Shown here: piece after piece, positions 26,883 to 37,580 of the stretch
Numbering within the stretch: position 1 is the first letter of the stretch
How the letters are laid out: every line of letters starts with the position of its first letter
Origin: a bacterium
Lineage (GTDB): Bacteria > Patescibacteriota > Microgenomatia > UBA1406 > GWC2-37-13
Reading direction: 5' to 3'
DNA length: 49,235 nt
Assembly (NCBI GenBank): GCA_021796235.1
Contig: JAJYOJ010000007.1
Coordinates: 1 to 49,235, forward strand
Translations under genes and position numbers: made by a program
Notes under the pieces: model-generated
What the model was told of the DNA's origin: nothing
What the model saw: only the letters and a program-made list of their open reading frames with translations
Databases searched by the model: none

Positions 26883-26900
26883 AGAAAAATCCATCACAAT
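26872..26900 (+). promoter_or_regulatory. Promoter TTGACA-N17-CACAAT
   Basis: A perfect -35 TTGACA (26872-26877), 17-nt spacer, and CACAAT at 26895-26900, then 6 nt to the ATG at 26907. The -10 is weak but position and spacing fit the leaderless pattern exactly. The -35 lies within the end of the preceding gene. Confidence 0.5.
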
Positions 26901-26906
26901 ATAGAT

Positions 26907-27173
26907 ATGGACACAACTCAATTACTTTTAACTATTATTTTAACGATAACTACAATTTTTTTGGTAATTGTAGGAATACAATTGATTTTTCTTCTTAAAG
27001 ATATTAGGAAAACTATCCGTAAGATTAATGGAATTATCGATGCGTTTGAAAAGGCAGGTCTGGCGGTCGAACACGGACTGGGCGAAGTAGTAGGATTTGC
27101 CTCAGGTTTGAAATCGGTATTTAAAATTATGGATGTGATAGAACAAAAACGGCATGGAAAATCAAAATCATAA
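26907..27173 (+). CDS. Small membrane protein, DUF948-like
   Basis: An 88-residue protein with one N-terminal membrane helix (about 6-28) and an amphipathic cytoplasmic helix (KDIRKTIRKINGIIDAFEKAG). The pattern resembles small DUF948-type proteins that often precede YtxH-like proteins, which is the case here. The next gene starts inside it (20-nt overlap). Function is unknown; envelope stress association is only a family-based guess. Confidence 0.6.
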   Translation: MDTTQLLLTIILTITTIFLVIVGIQLIFLLKDIRKTIRKINGIIDAFEKAGLAVEHGLGEVVGFASGLKSVFKIMDVIEQKRHGKSKS

Positions 27174-27489
27174 AGTTTCCAATTTTTGGCTGGGATTTGC
27201 CTTGGGCAGTTTAGCTGCCGGTGTAGGATCCTATCTTTTTGGTACAAAAAAAGGCAGAAAGCGAGTTCAACAGATTCTTGATTGGTCAGAAAACCTGGAG
27301 GAAAATTTGCTTCTTTTAGGTGAAGAACTGGAAGAAAATGTTATAGATAAGGGAACTAAAATAAAAGATGATGTGCAGAAATTAGCTGAAGAAGGAGGAC
27401 ATTCGACCTTAGATAAAATTCTAGGCACAATTAATAGCTTGTCATCGGGCTCACGTAAGAGCACGAAGCGATTCGAAAAGTCCTCTTGA
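27154..27489 (+). CDS. YtxH-like small membrane protein
   Basis: A 111-residue protein. The N-terminal WLGFALGSLAAGVGSYLFGTKKGRKRVQQI is the YtxH-type glycine-rich membrane helix followed by a basic GxKxGxK(E/R) turn. The remaining part is a charged amphipathic helix. It is co-expressed with the DUF948-like gene. The stop codon lies within the -35 region of the rpoB promoter. Confidence 0.65.
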   Translation: MENQNHKVSNFWLGFALGSLAAGVGSYLFGTKKGRKRVQQILDWSENLEENLLLLGEELEENVIDKGTKIKDDVQKLAEEGGHSTLDKILGTINSLSSGSRKSTKRFEKSS

Positions 27490-27514
27490 CTTTAAGTCTC
27501 TCATAATGTATAGT
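27486..27514 (+). promoter_or_regulatory. rpoBC operon promoter
   Basis: TTGACT (27486-27491), 17-nt spacer, TATAGT (27509-27514). Initiation near 27521 gives a leader of about 75 nt before the rpoB ATG, unlike the leaderless genes around it. The -35 overlaps the stop of the YtxH-like gene. Confidence 0.6.
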
Positions 27515-27530
27515 ATTATAACTTTTTCAA

Positions 27531-27558
27531 TTCCCCTTGTGGTATAAGGGGGATTTTT
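27531..27558 (+). terminator. Intrinsic terminator hairpin in the rpoB leader
   Basis: Stem TTCCCCTT (27531-27538) with AAGGGGGA (27546-27553), 7-nt loop, followed by five T (27554-27558). It would end transcription from the YtxH gene. Because it lies about 10 nt after the predicted rpoB start point, it could also attenuate the rpoBC operon. Confidence 0.7.
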
Positions 27559-27594
27559 GTGTTAACGAGAAATTATTTTTCCTAAGAATTAAAG

Positions 27595-30500
27595 ATGTCA
27601 GCTTCAGATAAATCCAACATTAACTTTAAAAAAGAATTGCTTCTGGGAAAAGAAGATAAAGACTTGGAAAAGTTTGACCTCATAGAAATACAAAAAGAAT
27701 CTTGGAATAAATTCACTACTTTTAATCTAAAAGAAATCATAATCGAATTTTTTCCAATAGATGATTACACGGGGAAAAAATTTACTCTTTTTTTTGACGA
27801 CATCTTTTTTGGCAATCCTCGTTATCCGATTAATCTCTGTCTTGAGAAAAAACTTACTTATGACCAACCAGTGTATCTTAAACTTAGACTCCTCAATAAA
27901 AGAACCGGATCCGAAAAAAAACAAGACGTCTATTTTTTTAATCTACCCAAGATGACCGAGCGGGGAACGTTCATAATCAATGGGGTGGAAAGAGCTATTA
28001 TTAACCAAATCGTAAGAGCGCCTGGTGTTTATTTTACAGCTGAGATTGATAAAACAACCGGTCTTACACTTTACAACGCAGAAATTCGTCCGTATATCGG
28101 AGCCTGGATTGATATCACACTGAATAAAAATAATCTTATTGAGGTAAAAGTTAATAAAAAACGCAAGTTTTTAGCGACAGTACTAGTGAAAACTTTTGAG
28201 GGCGATAATGAAACTCAAGTAATGTCTTTATTCAGCGACCTTGATAACGAACTAAAAGAAAAATATCTCATACCTACTCTTAAAAAAGATCACACCAAAA
28301 ATAAAGATGAGGCAGTGCTCGAAATCTACAGGAAGGTCAAACCCGGAGAACCTTTGATTTTGGATAATGCTTACGAAACCCTACAAAACCTTTTTTTCAA
28401 TCATCGTCGTTATTCCCTTGCGGAAGTAGGGCGATACAAACTGAATAAAAAACTTGGGCTTGATCTAGAAAAGAAAAAAGAAAATTTTTTAGTTACTAAG
28501 CAGGATATTGTTGCGACGGTTAAGTATCTTTTGCTTCTTACTAAAGGTAAAGGTAACTTTGACGACATTGATCACTTAGGGAATCGAAGATTACGGACGG
28601 TTGGGGAACTGATAGCGATGTATGGAATACGCGTCGGTATGCTTAGAGTTGAGCGGGAAATCAAAGAGCGGATGAGTTTAGTTACCAGCGATTCGCACGT
28701 TTCTCCATCCCAAATAATAAACTCCAAGCCTCTAATTGTCGCAATCAATTCATTCTATCGAACGAGTCAACTCTCAACGATTATTGATCAAAACAATCCA
28801 CTTTCTGAGCTGGATAATTTACGAAGAATTACTGTCGGTGGACCAGGAGGCATAGAGAAAGAGCGAGCTTCATTCTCAATCCGCGATATCTCATCTTCTC
28901 AGTACGGAAGAATCTGTCCGATCCGATCTCCCGAAGGTCCGAATATCGGCGTTGTAACCTATCTTGCACTTTACTCTAAAGTTAATCAATATGGATTTTT
29001 GGAAACTCCTTATAAAAAAGTTGTAAAAGAACGAAACGGAAGTTCACTAAAGGTAAAAGTCTCCCATGAGGTTGTCTATTTGCAGGCAGACGACGAAGAA
29101 AAATATTACATCACATCTAACGATATCGAAGTTGATAGTGAAGGTTATATCAAAAATAAACTCGTTGTCGCGCGCTACATGGGCGATATTGTTGAGGTTC
29201 CGATTGAAAAAATTGATTTTATCGATGTTTCACCTCGTCAGGTTATTGGAGCATCCGCTTCTCTAATTCCATTTCTCCAAAATGATGACGCTAGCCGGGC
29301 TCTTATGGGGACTCATATGCAGTGTCAGGCAGTTCCTTTGGTTAAGCCACAGGCTCCAATTGTCGGGACCGGTATGGAAAGAAAAGTTTCAAACGCATTA
29401 AATCGAACAATTTATGCCCAAGAAGAAGGTGTAGTTGAGTATGTTGATGGTCAGAAAGTGATAATTAAGGAGAAAAATGGCAAACATCATGAATATAAAC
29501 TAGAAAGGTTTATCAGAACGAGTAAAGATGTTGTCTTTGACCAAAAACCACGGGTTGAATTAAAACAAAAAGTAAAAAGTGGCGATTTGATCATTGATGG
29601 CCCAGCAACTGATCAAGGCAGACTGGCATTGGGTCAGAATCTGGTGGTTGCTTATACATCATTAAATGGACTTGGTTATGAAGATAGTTTTGTTGTTTCT
29701 GATAGGCTTGTCAAGGACGACGTTTTAACTTCTATAACCTCGGAAGAATTTATTGCCGACCTAGTTGACACCAAACTTGGACCAGAAGAGCTTACCCGTG
29801 ACATTCCCAATGTACGCGAGGAAGTACTTGCCAATTTGGACAAAGACGGATTAGTGCTGCAAGGAACTGAAGTTCAGGGGGGAGACATACTTGTTGGTAA
29901 AGTCGCCCCAAAAGGGGAAAAGGAATTAACAGCAGAAGAACGATTGCTTAGAGCCATTTTTGGTGAAAAAGCTAAAGATGTAAAAGATACTTCTCTGCGA
30001 ATGCCTTATGGAAAACGGGGAACTGTAGTCAATCTCGAGGTCATTGATTCAAAAAAAGATCCTAACGAACTTGAGCCAAGCGTATTGAAACGGATTATAG
30101 TCCATACGGCTCAACTTCGCAAAATTTCAATCGGTGACAAACTGGCTGGGCGTCACGGAAACAAAGGCGTTATATCAAAAATATTGCCGCAATGGGATAT
30201 GCCTTACCTGGCCGATGGGACTCCAGTTGATGTCATTATTTCTCCACTTTCGATACTTTCCCGTATGAATCTGGGTCAGCTTTTTGAAACATTGCTGGGA
30301 ATTATAGCCTCGCAAAAAGGTGAAATTATATCTGTACCAGTTTTTGAAAAAATTAAAGAGGAATTTATTACTTCCCAGCTCAAAAGTCTTGGACTACCCA
30401 TTGATGGGAAAGTAGCTCTATTTGATGGCCAAAGTGGTAAAAAATATGAACGAAAAGTTCTGGTCGGCACAGGCTATATCCTTAAACTTATCCACATGGT

Positions 30501-30810
30501 TGAGGATAAATTCCATGCCCGATCAGTTGGTCCGTACTCCTTAGTAACGCAACAACCTTTAAGTGGCAAATCCCAAATGGGAGGTCAACGCTTCGGAGAA
30601 ATGGAGGTTTGGGCTCTTGAATCGCATAGAGTTCCTCACGTTCTTCAAGAACTTTTAACTATTAAAAGTGATGACGTACGTGGTAGAACCAAGGCTTTTG
30701 AATCTATTATTAAAGGCATCGATATTCCCCAATCAAATGTTCCGGAATCATTTCATGTCTTGGTAAAAGAATTAAACGCCTTAGGTCTATCTGTTGATTA
30801 CATCAAATAA
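27595..30810 (+). CDS. rpoB: RNA polymerase beta subunit
   Basis: A 1071-residue beta subunit with all core regions: FNLPKMTERGTFIINGVERAI, the rifampicin pocket (SQLSTIIDQNNPLSELDN, residues about 391-408), YGRICPIRSPEGPNIG, the active-site segment GDKLAGRHGNKGV, and the C-terminal GGQRFGEMEVWALE clamp region. It is shorter than E. coli RpoB because the lineage-specific inserts are missing. Within the rifampicin pocket the positions matching E. coli Q513, H526, S531 and L533 are Thr, Asn408, Thr413 and Gly415. It is followed by rpoC after one base. Confidence 0.97.
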   Translation: MSASDKSNINFKKELLLGKEDKDLEKFDLIEIQKESWNKFTTFNLKEIIIEFFPIDDYTGKKFTLFFDDIFFGNPRYPINLCLEKKLTYDQPVYLKLRLLNKRTGSEKKQDVYFFNLPKMTERGTFIINGVERAIINQIVRAPGVYFTAEIDKTTGLTLYNAEIRPYIGAWIDITLNKNNLIEVKVNKKRKFLATVLVKTFEGDNETQVMSLFSDLDNELKEKYLIPTLKKDHTKNKDEAVLEIYRKVKPGEPLILDNAYETLQNLFFNHRRYSLAEVGRYKLNKKLGLDLEKKKENFLVTKQDIVATVKYLLLLTKGKGNFDDIDHLGNRRLRTVGELIAMYGIRVGMLRVEREIKERMSLVTSDSHVSPSQIINSKPLIVAINSFYRTSQLSTIIDQNNPLSELDNLRRITVGGPGGIEKERASFSIRDISSSQYGRICPIRSPEGPNIGVVTYLALYSKVNQYGFLETPYKKVVKERNGSSLKVKVSHEVVYLQADDEEKYYITSNDIEVDSEGYIKNKLVVARYMGDIVEVPIEKIDFIDVSPRQVIGASASLIPFLQNDDASRALMGTHMQCQAVPLVKPQAPIVGTGMERKVSNALNRTIYAQEEGVVEYVDGQKVIIKEKNGKHHEYKLERFIRTSKDVVFDQKPRVELKQKVKSGDLIIDGPATDQGRLALGQNLVVAYTSLNGLGYEDSFVVSDRLVKDDVLTSITSEEFIADLVDTKLGPEELTRDIPNVREEVLANLDKDGLVLQGTEVQGGDILVGKVAPKGEKELTAEERLLRAIFGEKAKDVKDTSLRMPYGKRGTVVNLEVIDSKKDPNELEPSVLKRIIVHTAQLRKISIGDKLAGRHGNKGVISKILPQWDMPYLADGTPVDVIISPLSILSRMNLGQLFETLLGIIASQKGEIISVPVFEKIKEEFITSQLKSLGLPIDGKVALFDGQSGKKYERKVLVGTGYILKLIHMVEDKFHARSVGPYSLVTQQPLSGKSQMGGQRFGEMEVWALESHRVPHVLQELLTIKSDDVRGRTKAFESIIKGIDIPQSNVPESFHVLVKELNALGLSVDYIK

Positions 30811-30811
30811 T

Positions 30812-33800
30812 ATGGATAATTTAAATCTTTTAGCTGATTTTTCCGGCCTGCGAATAAGTCTTGCTTCACCGGAGGCGATTTTAGCCTGGTCACACGGTGA
30901 GGTTACTAAACCTGAAACCATAAACTACCGAAGTTTCCGGCCGGAAAAAGATGGACTTTTTGACGAAAAAATATTTGGTCCCACTAAGGATTATGAATGT
31001 TACTGTGGTAAGTATAAGAGAATGCGCTATAAAGGTATTGTTTGCGATCGTTGTGGAGTTGAGATTACAACCTCTGCAGTTCGACGCGAACGTATGGGGC
31101 ACATTAAACTAGCCTCACCTATAGCTCACATCTGGTATTTTAAAGGTTCTTCATCGGTCTTGAGCATCATTCTTGATATACCAGCTCAATCATTGGAGAG
31201 GATCATTTATTACGCATTATATCTTGTCAAAAAAGTTGATCGCGAGAAACAAAAAAAGGCAGTATCAGTGATCGAAGACGAAAAAGATGACGAGCTGCAA
31301 AAATTGGATGTAACTAACGAAGAACAAAAGAAAAAAGTTGAGGAAGAGTTCCAAAAACAAAAAGATGCCCTGACAAAAAAAATTACCAACACCGAACAAA
31401 AAGCAATTGCGGAACACGAAATTGATTTTAAACTCCGGGAACAATTAAAAATTCTTTCCGATAAATTGAGTGATCAGAAGGCCCAGAAAACCGCTTTCTT
31501 CGATCATCTTTTAAAGGTTACAAAAAGTCTAAAATCGCTTGATACCATAGAAGAAGATCATTACCTTCACCTTAAAGAGAAGGGGGTAGAGAACTTTTTG
31601 GAAGTTGGTATGGGATCGGAAGTAGTTTATGAAATTCTATCTTCATTTGATCTGAAAAAAGCTTATGACGAATGCCTGAAGGAACTGAATGAAGAAAAGG
31701 GTGAAAAAAGGAATCGTTTACTGAAAAAAACCCGAATTTTAGAATCATTTATCAAAGCGAGCATATTCCCGAAATGGATTGTATTGACGGTTTTGCCGGT
31801 TATTCCACCCGATCTTAGGCCGGTTGTTCAACTTCCGGGTGGAAAGTTTGCAACTTCGGATTTGAACGATTTTTACCGAAGAGTTATAAATAGGAATAAT
31901 CGACTTAAACAGCTTATCGATCTTGGCGCACCAGAAATAATACTCAGGAATGAAAAACGTATGCTCCAGGAAGCGGTTGACTCTCTTATTGATTTGCAAA
32001 AATCTCGCGGTAGAACTCGTACTCAAGCGGGTGGGGCAAAAGTTCAGAAATCTTTATCCGATATTTTGCGGGGTAAACAGGGACGTTTCAGACAAAATCT
32101 TTTGGGTAAACGTGTAGATTATTCGGGTCGTTCAACGATAATCGTCGGGCCAGAACTAAAAATTACCCAGTGCGGAATTCCAAAAGAAATGGCGCTGGAA
32201 CTATTCAAACCCTTTCTTTTACACGAGATCATCATACGAGGTTTTGCTCCTAATATAAAAAGTGCCAAAAGTTTTCTGGAAAAAAAAGAGCCAGTTGTTT
32301 TTGATATCTTGGAAGAAATAACCAAAGACCATCCTATACTTTTAAATCGCGCACCAACTCTCCATAAGCTTTCAGTCTTAGCATTTTATCCGGTTCTAAC
32401 CGACTCTTATGCAATAAAACTTCATCCAGCAGTTTGCGCCGGTTATAATGCAGACTTTGATGGAGATGCGATGGGAGTTTTTCTTCCCTTATCAGAAGCT
32501 GCGATTTCGGAAGTGAAAAGTCGTATGACCGCTCCATATAACCTTTTGAAACCCGCGGACGGATCGCCAATTGTTCTTCCCAATAAAGAGATGGCGCTTG
32601 GCTGTTATTACATAACAAGCATTGATACTCAGTACATTACAAAAAAAGATTCCGAGATAAAGCCATTTGCTACAGAAGAAGAGGTGTTAAATGCCTACTA
32701 TTTCGACAAGATTAAATTACGTGAGCCAATATTAGTTAAAATGGCCGATACAACAGTTAAAACGACTGCGGGAAGAATTTTTTTCAATCAGGTTTTACCC
32801 GAAGAACTTAAGTTCTTAAATCAGGAATTTAAAGCCGTTGATCTCAAAAACTTAGTAGTAAAAGCGATGAAGATTTTTGACAATCAACGGGTTGGAGAGC
32901 TTATTGATAGTTTAAAAGAGATAGGCTTTTGGGGAGCAACTATTTCCGGTGGGCTTTCATTGTCGATATTCGATTGTCAGATGAGTCCTGAAAAAGCTAA
33001 AATAATTGAGGAAACTGAAAATAAAATTGAGGATGTTGAAAAAAATTATGAACAGGGACTTCTTACCCTTGAAGAAAAAAGACGTTACAGTAACAATTTA
33101 TGGATTGATACGACAGAGCGTCTGGCAGATATAACCTGGGCAGGTTTGGACGAAGAAAATTCAATTAAAATTGCGATTAAATCCGGAGGCCCGAGAGCTT
33201 CTAAAGAGCAGCTGAAACAGCTGGCTGCAATCAAAGGTCTAGTTGTTGACCCTTTAGGAAAAATTATCGAAATTCCAACCAAATCAAACTACCGCGAAGG
33301 TCTTTCAATCTTTGAATATGTTATTTCCGCGCGAGGAGCGAGAAAAGGTCTTACCGATTCTGCCTTAAAAACCGCTGACGCAGGTTATCTCACTCGAAGA
33401 TTAGTTGACGTATCGCACGATATGATTGTAAAAGAAGACGATTGTAAGGTAACTGACGGACTTTCCATCACAATATTTGGCGATCGAGGCGAAAAGTTTA
33501 AGGAGAGAATCAGTGGAAGATATTTGGCAAAAGATCTTTACACGGAAGAAAAAAAACTTATTGCCAAGGCCGATGCGCTTATAGACGAAGAAACAGTTAA
33601 GGTCATTCAAAAATCCAACTGCAAAAAAGTAGTTGTCAGATCGGCTCTATATTGTCAATCAAAATATGGTATCTGTCAAAAATGTTACGGTATGGACTTG
33701 TCAACCAACAAAGTTGTTGATTTGGGTGTGCCGGTTGGAGTTATGGCAGCCCAATCAATTGGTGAGCCTGGCACACAACTTACGATGCGAGTCCGACATT

Positions 33801-34606
33801 TTGGAGGAATAGTAATCTCTGATGTGACCCAAGGACTGCCAAGAGTCGAAGAACTTTTTGAAACACGAACACCAAAAATAGTTTCTCCTATTTCAGAAAT
33901 CGACGGAAAAGTTTCGGTTCAGGAAGATACGCAAAAAGAAACTTACAGTGTTAAAATTAATTCAGTTGGAAAAACACCACCTCAAGAAGAAGAGTTTGTA
34001 ATTCCAATGTCGCAAAAACTAAAGGTAAAAGACGGAGAACTTGTAGCTGGTGGAACTCCACTTTCTGAAGGTTATCTTGATGTTGACGACATCCTAACGA
34101 TTAAAGGCCTGCGTTCGGCTCAATTATATCTATTGGATGAAATTCAAAAAGTATATGAATCGCAAGGAATTGGAATTCATGATAAGCATTTCGAGGTTAT
34201 CATAAGAAAAATGAGCGATAAAGTTATAATAGACGATGAGGGAGACACATCTCTGATAAAAGATGAGGTTGTTTCAAAGATTCGTTTCGAAGAGGAAAAC
34301 AAAAAAATACTGGCTCAAGGAGGCAAACCGGCAGTTGGAAAGGTGTCTATCCTAGGAATAACTCGAGCTGCAATCTATACCGATTCGTGGTTATCGGCAG
34401 CCTCATTTGAACAAACCACCAACGTTCTCAGTAGCGCTGCCATAAAAGGGCAGGTAGATTACTTGTTAGGCCTAAAGGAAAATGTTATAATTGGTAGATT
34501 AATACCTGTTACCCAAGAACTTATTGAACGGTATTATGGTAAGTTTTTAAGTAAATATGCCGACAGTCAACCAACTAGTGAAAAAGGGCAGAGCCAAACG
34601 ATCTAA
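30812..34606 (+). CDS. rpoC: RNA polymerase beta' subunit
   Basis: A 1264-residue beta' subunit. The N-terminal zinc ribbon is [20 protein letters not shown], the catalytic Mg motif NADFDGD lies at residues 546-552, and a second zinc site includes [14 protein letters not shown] Lys/Glu-rich insertion (about residues 140-215) lies after the first zinc region. I take ATG 30812, just after the rpoB stop, rather than a TTG at 30794 that overlaps rpoB. The last 50 nt overlap rpsL in another frame. Confidence 0.97.
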   Translation: MDNLNLLADFSGLRISLASPEAILAWSHGEVTKPETINYRSFRPEKDGLFDEKIFGPTKDYECYCGKYKRMRYKGIVCDRCGVEITTSAVRRERMGHIKLASPIAHIWYFKGSSSVLSIILDIPAQSLERIIYYALYLVKKVDREKQKKAVSVIEDEKDDELQKLDVTNEEQKKKVEEEFQKQKDALTKKITNTEQKAIAEHEIDFKLREQLKILSDKLSDQKAQKTAFFDHLLKVTKSLKSLDTIEEDHYLHLKEKGVENFLEVGMGSEVVYEILSSFDLKKAYDECLKELNEEKGEKRNRLLKKTRILESFIKASIFPKWIVLTVLPVIPPDLRPVVQLPGGKFATSDLNDFYRRVINRNNRLKQLIDLGAPEIILRNEKRMLQEAVDSLIDLQKSRGRTRTQAGGAKVQKSLSDILRGKQGRFRQNLLGKRVDYSGRSTIIVGPELKITQCGIPKEMALELFKPFLLHEIIIRGFAPNIKSAKSFLEKKEPVVFDILEEITKDHPILLNRAPTLHKLSVLAFYPVLTDSYAIKLHPAVCAGYNADFDGDAMGVFLPLSEAAISEVKSRMTAPYNLLKPADGSPIVLPNKEMALGCYYITSIDTQYITKKDSEIKPFATEEEVLNAYYFDKIKLREPILVKMADTTVKTTAGRIFFNQVLPEELKFLNQEFKAVDLKNLVVKAMKIFDNQRVGELIDSLKEIGFWGATISGGLSLSIFDCQMSPEKAKIIEETENKIEDVEKNYEQGLLTLEEKRRYSNNLWIDTTERLADITWAGLDEENSIKIAIKSGGPRASKEQLKQLAAIKGLVVDPLGKIIEIPTKSNYREGLSIFEYVISARGARKGLTDSALKTADAGYLTRRLVDVSHDMIVKEDDCKVTDGLSITIFGDRGEKFKERISGRYLAKDLYTEEKKLIAKADALIDEETVKVIQKSNCKKVVVRSALYCQSKYGICQKCYGMDLSTNKVVDLGVPVGVMAAQSIGEPGTQLTMRVRHFGGIVISDVTQGLPRVEELFETRTPKIVSPISEIDGKVSVQEDTQKETYSVKINSVGKTPPQEEEFVIPMSQKLKVKDGELVAGGTPLSEGYLDVDDILTIKGLRSAQLYLLDEIQKVYESQGIGIHDKHFEVIIRKMSDKVIIDDEGDTSLIKDEVVSKIRFEEENKKILAQGGKPAVGKVSILGITRAAIYTDSWLSAASFEQTTNVLSSAAIKGQVDYLLGLKENVIIGRLIPVTQELIERYYGKFLSKYADSQPTSEKGQSQTI

Positions 34607-34979
34607 AAAATCTCGCGCTACCGCTCTTAAAGCCAGTTTCAATGCGGTCAAGCGAAGATATATAGATACTTCTTCTCCGATGAAGCGGGGAGTTTGTACT
34701 GTGGTTCGTACCATGACACCAAAAAAACCAAATTCAGCTTTGCGGAAAGTTGCGAGAGTTAGACTTTCGAATAAGATTGAAGTAACCGCCTATATTCAAG
34801 GCATAGGTCACAATCTGGCCGAACATTCAATCGTTTTGATAAGAGGTGGGAGAGTAAAAGATCTTCCCGGAGTTAAATATCATATCGTAAGAGGGAAGTT
34901 TGACACAACCGGAGTAGCGGGTAGAAAAACTTCGCGATCAAAATACGGAGCTAAGTTTGAGCAAGCTAAAGCTGCTTAA
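34557..34979 (+). CDS. rpsL: Ribosomal protein S12 (uS12)
   Basis: A 140-residue S12 with the standard N-terminus [12 protein letters not shown] and the decoding-site loops [16 protein letters not shown] and [13 protein letters not shown]. The lysines linked to streptomycin sensitivity (K43 and K88 in E. coli numbering) are kept. The segment before KRGVCT is longer than in E. coli. The start lies 50 nt inside the rpoC frame; the conserved N-terminus makes this overlap real. Confidence 0.96.
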   Translation: MPTVNQLVKKGRAKRSKKSRATALKASFNAVKRRYIDTSSPMKRGVCTVVRTMTPKKPNSALRKVARVRLSNKIEVTAYIQGIGHNLAEHSIVLIRGGRVKDLPGVKYHIVRGKFDTTGVAGRKTSRSKYGAKFEQAKAA

Positions 34980-34992
34980 TTAATTTAATTAT

Positions 34993-35466
34993 ATGCCAAG
35001 ACACGTCTATAAACGATTACCTGTAAAGTCTGATCCAATCTATGAAAGCCATGAAGTAGCCAAACTTATAAACTATATTATGCGTGATGGCAAAAAATCA
35101 ATTGCCAGACAGGTTGTATACTTTGTGTTGAATAAGATGAAAAAAGACGGGTCTGATCCTTTAAAAGTTTTAAATCAGGCTTTGGCAAATGTTGCGCCAG
35201 TCCATGAAGTGAAACCCAGACGGTTGGGTGGAGCCTCATACTTGGTTCCAATCGAGGTTAGGCGCGACCGAAGACTTTTTTTGGCGTTGAATTGGGTTGT
35301 TGATGCTGCAATTTCCCGCTCCAATAAAGAATTCAAAACCTTTGGAGAAAAACTCTATGCCGAGCTTATGGATGCTGTAAAAGGTCAGGGATCGGCAGTT
35401 GCCAAACGTCAGCAAACTGAAAAGCTCGCCGAAGCCAATAAAGCCTTTGCCCACCTTAAGTGGTAA
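34993..35466 (+). CDS. rpsG: Ribosomal protein S7 (uS7)
   Basis: A 157-residue S7, a primary 16S rRNA-binding protein of the small-subunit head. MPRHVYKRLPVKSDPIYES and the conserved VKPRRLGGASYLVPIEVRRDRR segment identify it. It lies 13 nt after rpsL and 6 nt before fusA, in the conserved str order. Confidence 0.96.
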   Translation: MPRHVYKRLPVKSDPIYESHEVAKLINYIMRDGKKSIARQVVYFVLNKMKKDGSDPLKVLNQALANVAPVHEVKPRRLGGASYLVPIEVRRDRRLFLALNWVVDAAISRSNKEFKTFGEKLYAELMDAVKGQGSAVAKRQQTEKLAEANKAFAHLKW

Positions 35467-35472
35467 ATTCTT

Positions 35473-37569
35473 ATGCCTCCGCAATCAATAATTACTAAAA
35501 ATAGAAATGTTCCTTTGGATAAAATCCGAAACATCGGAATCATAGCTCATATCGACTCGGGGAAAACAACCACAACGGAGAGACTTCTTTACTACACCGG
35601 TCGAACCTACAAAGTCGGCGACATTGATGAGGGTACTACCCAGATGGATTGGATGCCTCAAGAACGAGAACGGGGAATAACCATAGTTTCTGCCGCAACA
35701 ACAACTTTCTGGAAAGACGTTCGCATAAATATTATAGATACTCCAGGCCACGTTGACTTTACAGCCGAAGTTGAACGGTCGCTTCGTGTTTTGGATGGGG
35801 GAGTTGTAATTTTTGACGCAGAAGAAGGAGTGCAGAGTCAATCAGAAACAGTTTGGCGTCAGGCTGATAAATATAAAGTTCCCCGTATTTGTTTTATTAA
35901 TAAAATGGATAAACTTGGTGCAAATTTTGAAGGGACTGTAAATGAAATTAAAGATCGATTGGGAGCCAATCCGGCAGTGATGAACTTTCCAATCGGAAAG
36001 GAACAAGAATTTAAAGGCGTTGTCGATCTTTTAACACTGCAGTCAATGATTTGGGATAAAAATGACCTCGGTACAGAATATACAGTATCTAAAGAAATAC
36101 CAAGTGATATCAAAAACCACGTGTTGAAATTAAGAGCTCAACTTGTAGAAAAAATTGCCGAAACCGACGATAAATTATTAGATAAATATTTAAATGCCCA
36201 AGAAATATCGGTTGAAGAACTAAAGGCGGCACTTCGTCGTGCTACAATGGCTTATAAATTAATTCCTGTATACTGTGGAACTTCTTTAAGGAATAAAGCA
36301 GTACAGCCGATTCTTGATGCCATAGTTGATTACCTGCCATCGCCTCAGGACCTCAAAGAAATTCAAGGCCACGATCCTAAAACCGGAGAGGTAAAAAAGA
36401 GAGCTTTAACTCCCGAAGGAAAATTCACTGCCCTGGCTTTTAAAATCCAGCTTGACCCGCATGTAGGAAAACTTACCTATGTCCGGATCTATTCTGGTAC
36501 GCTTGAATCTGGATCATATATTTATAACGTAAATCGAGATAAAAAAGAGCGTGTAAGTAGGATACTTCTTATGCATGCTAATCAAAGAGAAGAGATTGAT
36601 AAAGCTTATTCTGGAGAAATTGTAGCGTTGGTTGGACCAAAAGAAACAAGAACCGGCGATTCACTGTCCGACCCAACCGATCCAATCCTTTTGGAAAAAA
36701 TAACGTTTCCTGAACCGGTTATTTCCTTGGCGATTGAGCCTAAAACTAAAGCTGATCAGGAAAAACTTTCGTATTCGTTGCAGCGCTTGGCAGAAGAAGA
36801 TCCAACCTTTAAAGTCAAGATGAATCAGGAGACTGGTCAAACAATTATGTCTGGTATGGGCGAATTGCACTTGGAAATTCTAGTTGACCGGATGAAACGA
36901 GAGATGGGTATGAATGTAGTTGTTGGAAAACCGCAGGTTGCCTATAAAGAAACCGTTACCAAATCGGCCGATGCTGAAGGAAAATATATCAAGCAGACCG
37001 GAGGTCACGGTCAGTACGGACACTGTCTTATCAAGATAGATCCTTTACCTCGAGGTACAGGATTTAAATTTATCAATAAAATTAAAGGTGGAGTAATTCC
37101 ATCCGAATTTATTCCTTCCATAGAAAAAGGCATAATCGAAGCAATGGATAAAGGTATACTTCTAGGCTTTCCTTTAACCGACTTTCAGACAACCCTTTAC
37201 GATGGAAGTTACCACGAAGTTGACTCTTCAGATATTGCATTCAAAATCGCCGGTTCTATGGCACTTCAGGCTGCCGCAAAGCAAGCCGGTCTGACGCTGA
37301 TTGAACCAATAATGAAACTCGAGGTAACAGTGCCGGAAGAGTTCATGGGTGTTGTAATCGGAGATATCTCGAGTAAGCGGGGAAAAATTTTAGGTACGGA
37401 AAAAAGAAGCCGGGCTGTTATTATAAAAAGTTATGTTCCATTGGCTGAACTTTCCGGTTATGCAACAACGCTTCGTTCCCTGACCGAGGGCCGCGGATTT
37501 TTCTATATGGAACCATCTCACTACGAAGAGGTTCCTCACAATATTATTGCCGCAATGCTCAATAAATAA
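35473..37569 (+). CDS. fusA: Elongation factor G
   Basis: A 698-residue translocase GTPase. The G1 motif AHIDSGKTT is at residues 25-33, followed by RGITI (G2), DTPGHVDF (G3) and NKMD (G4). Domains II-V follow with GGHGQYGH and SYVPLAELSGYATTLRSLTEGRG, full family length. It moves tRNA and mRNA on the ribosome. The gene ends the str-type operon; tuf, normally next, is not here. Confidence 0.97.
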   Translation: MPPQSIITKNRNVPLDKIRNIGIIAHIDSGKTTTTERLLYYTGRTYKVGDIDEGTTQMDWMPQERERGITIVSAATTTFWKDVRINIIDTPGHVDFTAEVERSLRVLDGGVVIFDAEEGVQSQSETVWRQADKYKVPRICFINKMDKLGANFEGTVNEIKDRLGANPAVMNFPIGKEQEFKGVVDLLTLQSMIWDKNDLGTEYTVSKEIPSDIKNHVLKLRAQLVEKIAETDDKLLDKYLNAQEISVEELKAALRRATMAYKLIPVYCGTSLRNKAVQPILDAIVDYLPSPQDLKEIQGHDPKTGEVKKRALTPEGKFTALAFKIQLDPHVGKLTYVRIYSGTLESGSYIYNVNRDKKERVSRILLMHANQREEIDKAYSGEIVALVGPKETRTGDSLSDPTDPILLEKITFPEPVISLAIEPKTKADQEKLSYSLQRLAEEDPTFKVKMNQETGQTIMSGMGELHLEILVDRMKREMGMNVVVGKPQVAYKETVTKSADAEGKYIKQTGGHGQYGHCLIKIDPLPRGTGFKFINKIKGGVIPSEFIPSIEKGIIEAMDKGILLGFPLTDFQTTLYDGSYHEVDSSDIAFKIAGSMALQAAAKQAGLTLIEPIMKLEVTVPEEFMGVVIGDISSKRGKILGTEKRSRAVIIKSYVPLAELSGYATTLRSLTEGRGFFYMEPSHYEEVPHNIIAAMLNK

Positions 37570-37580
37570 TATTTTCATTT

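Noticed and set aside
30794-30811. TTG start for rpoC inside rpoB
   Set aside because: The ATG at 30812 directly follows the rpoB stop and gives the usual RpoC N-terminus.
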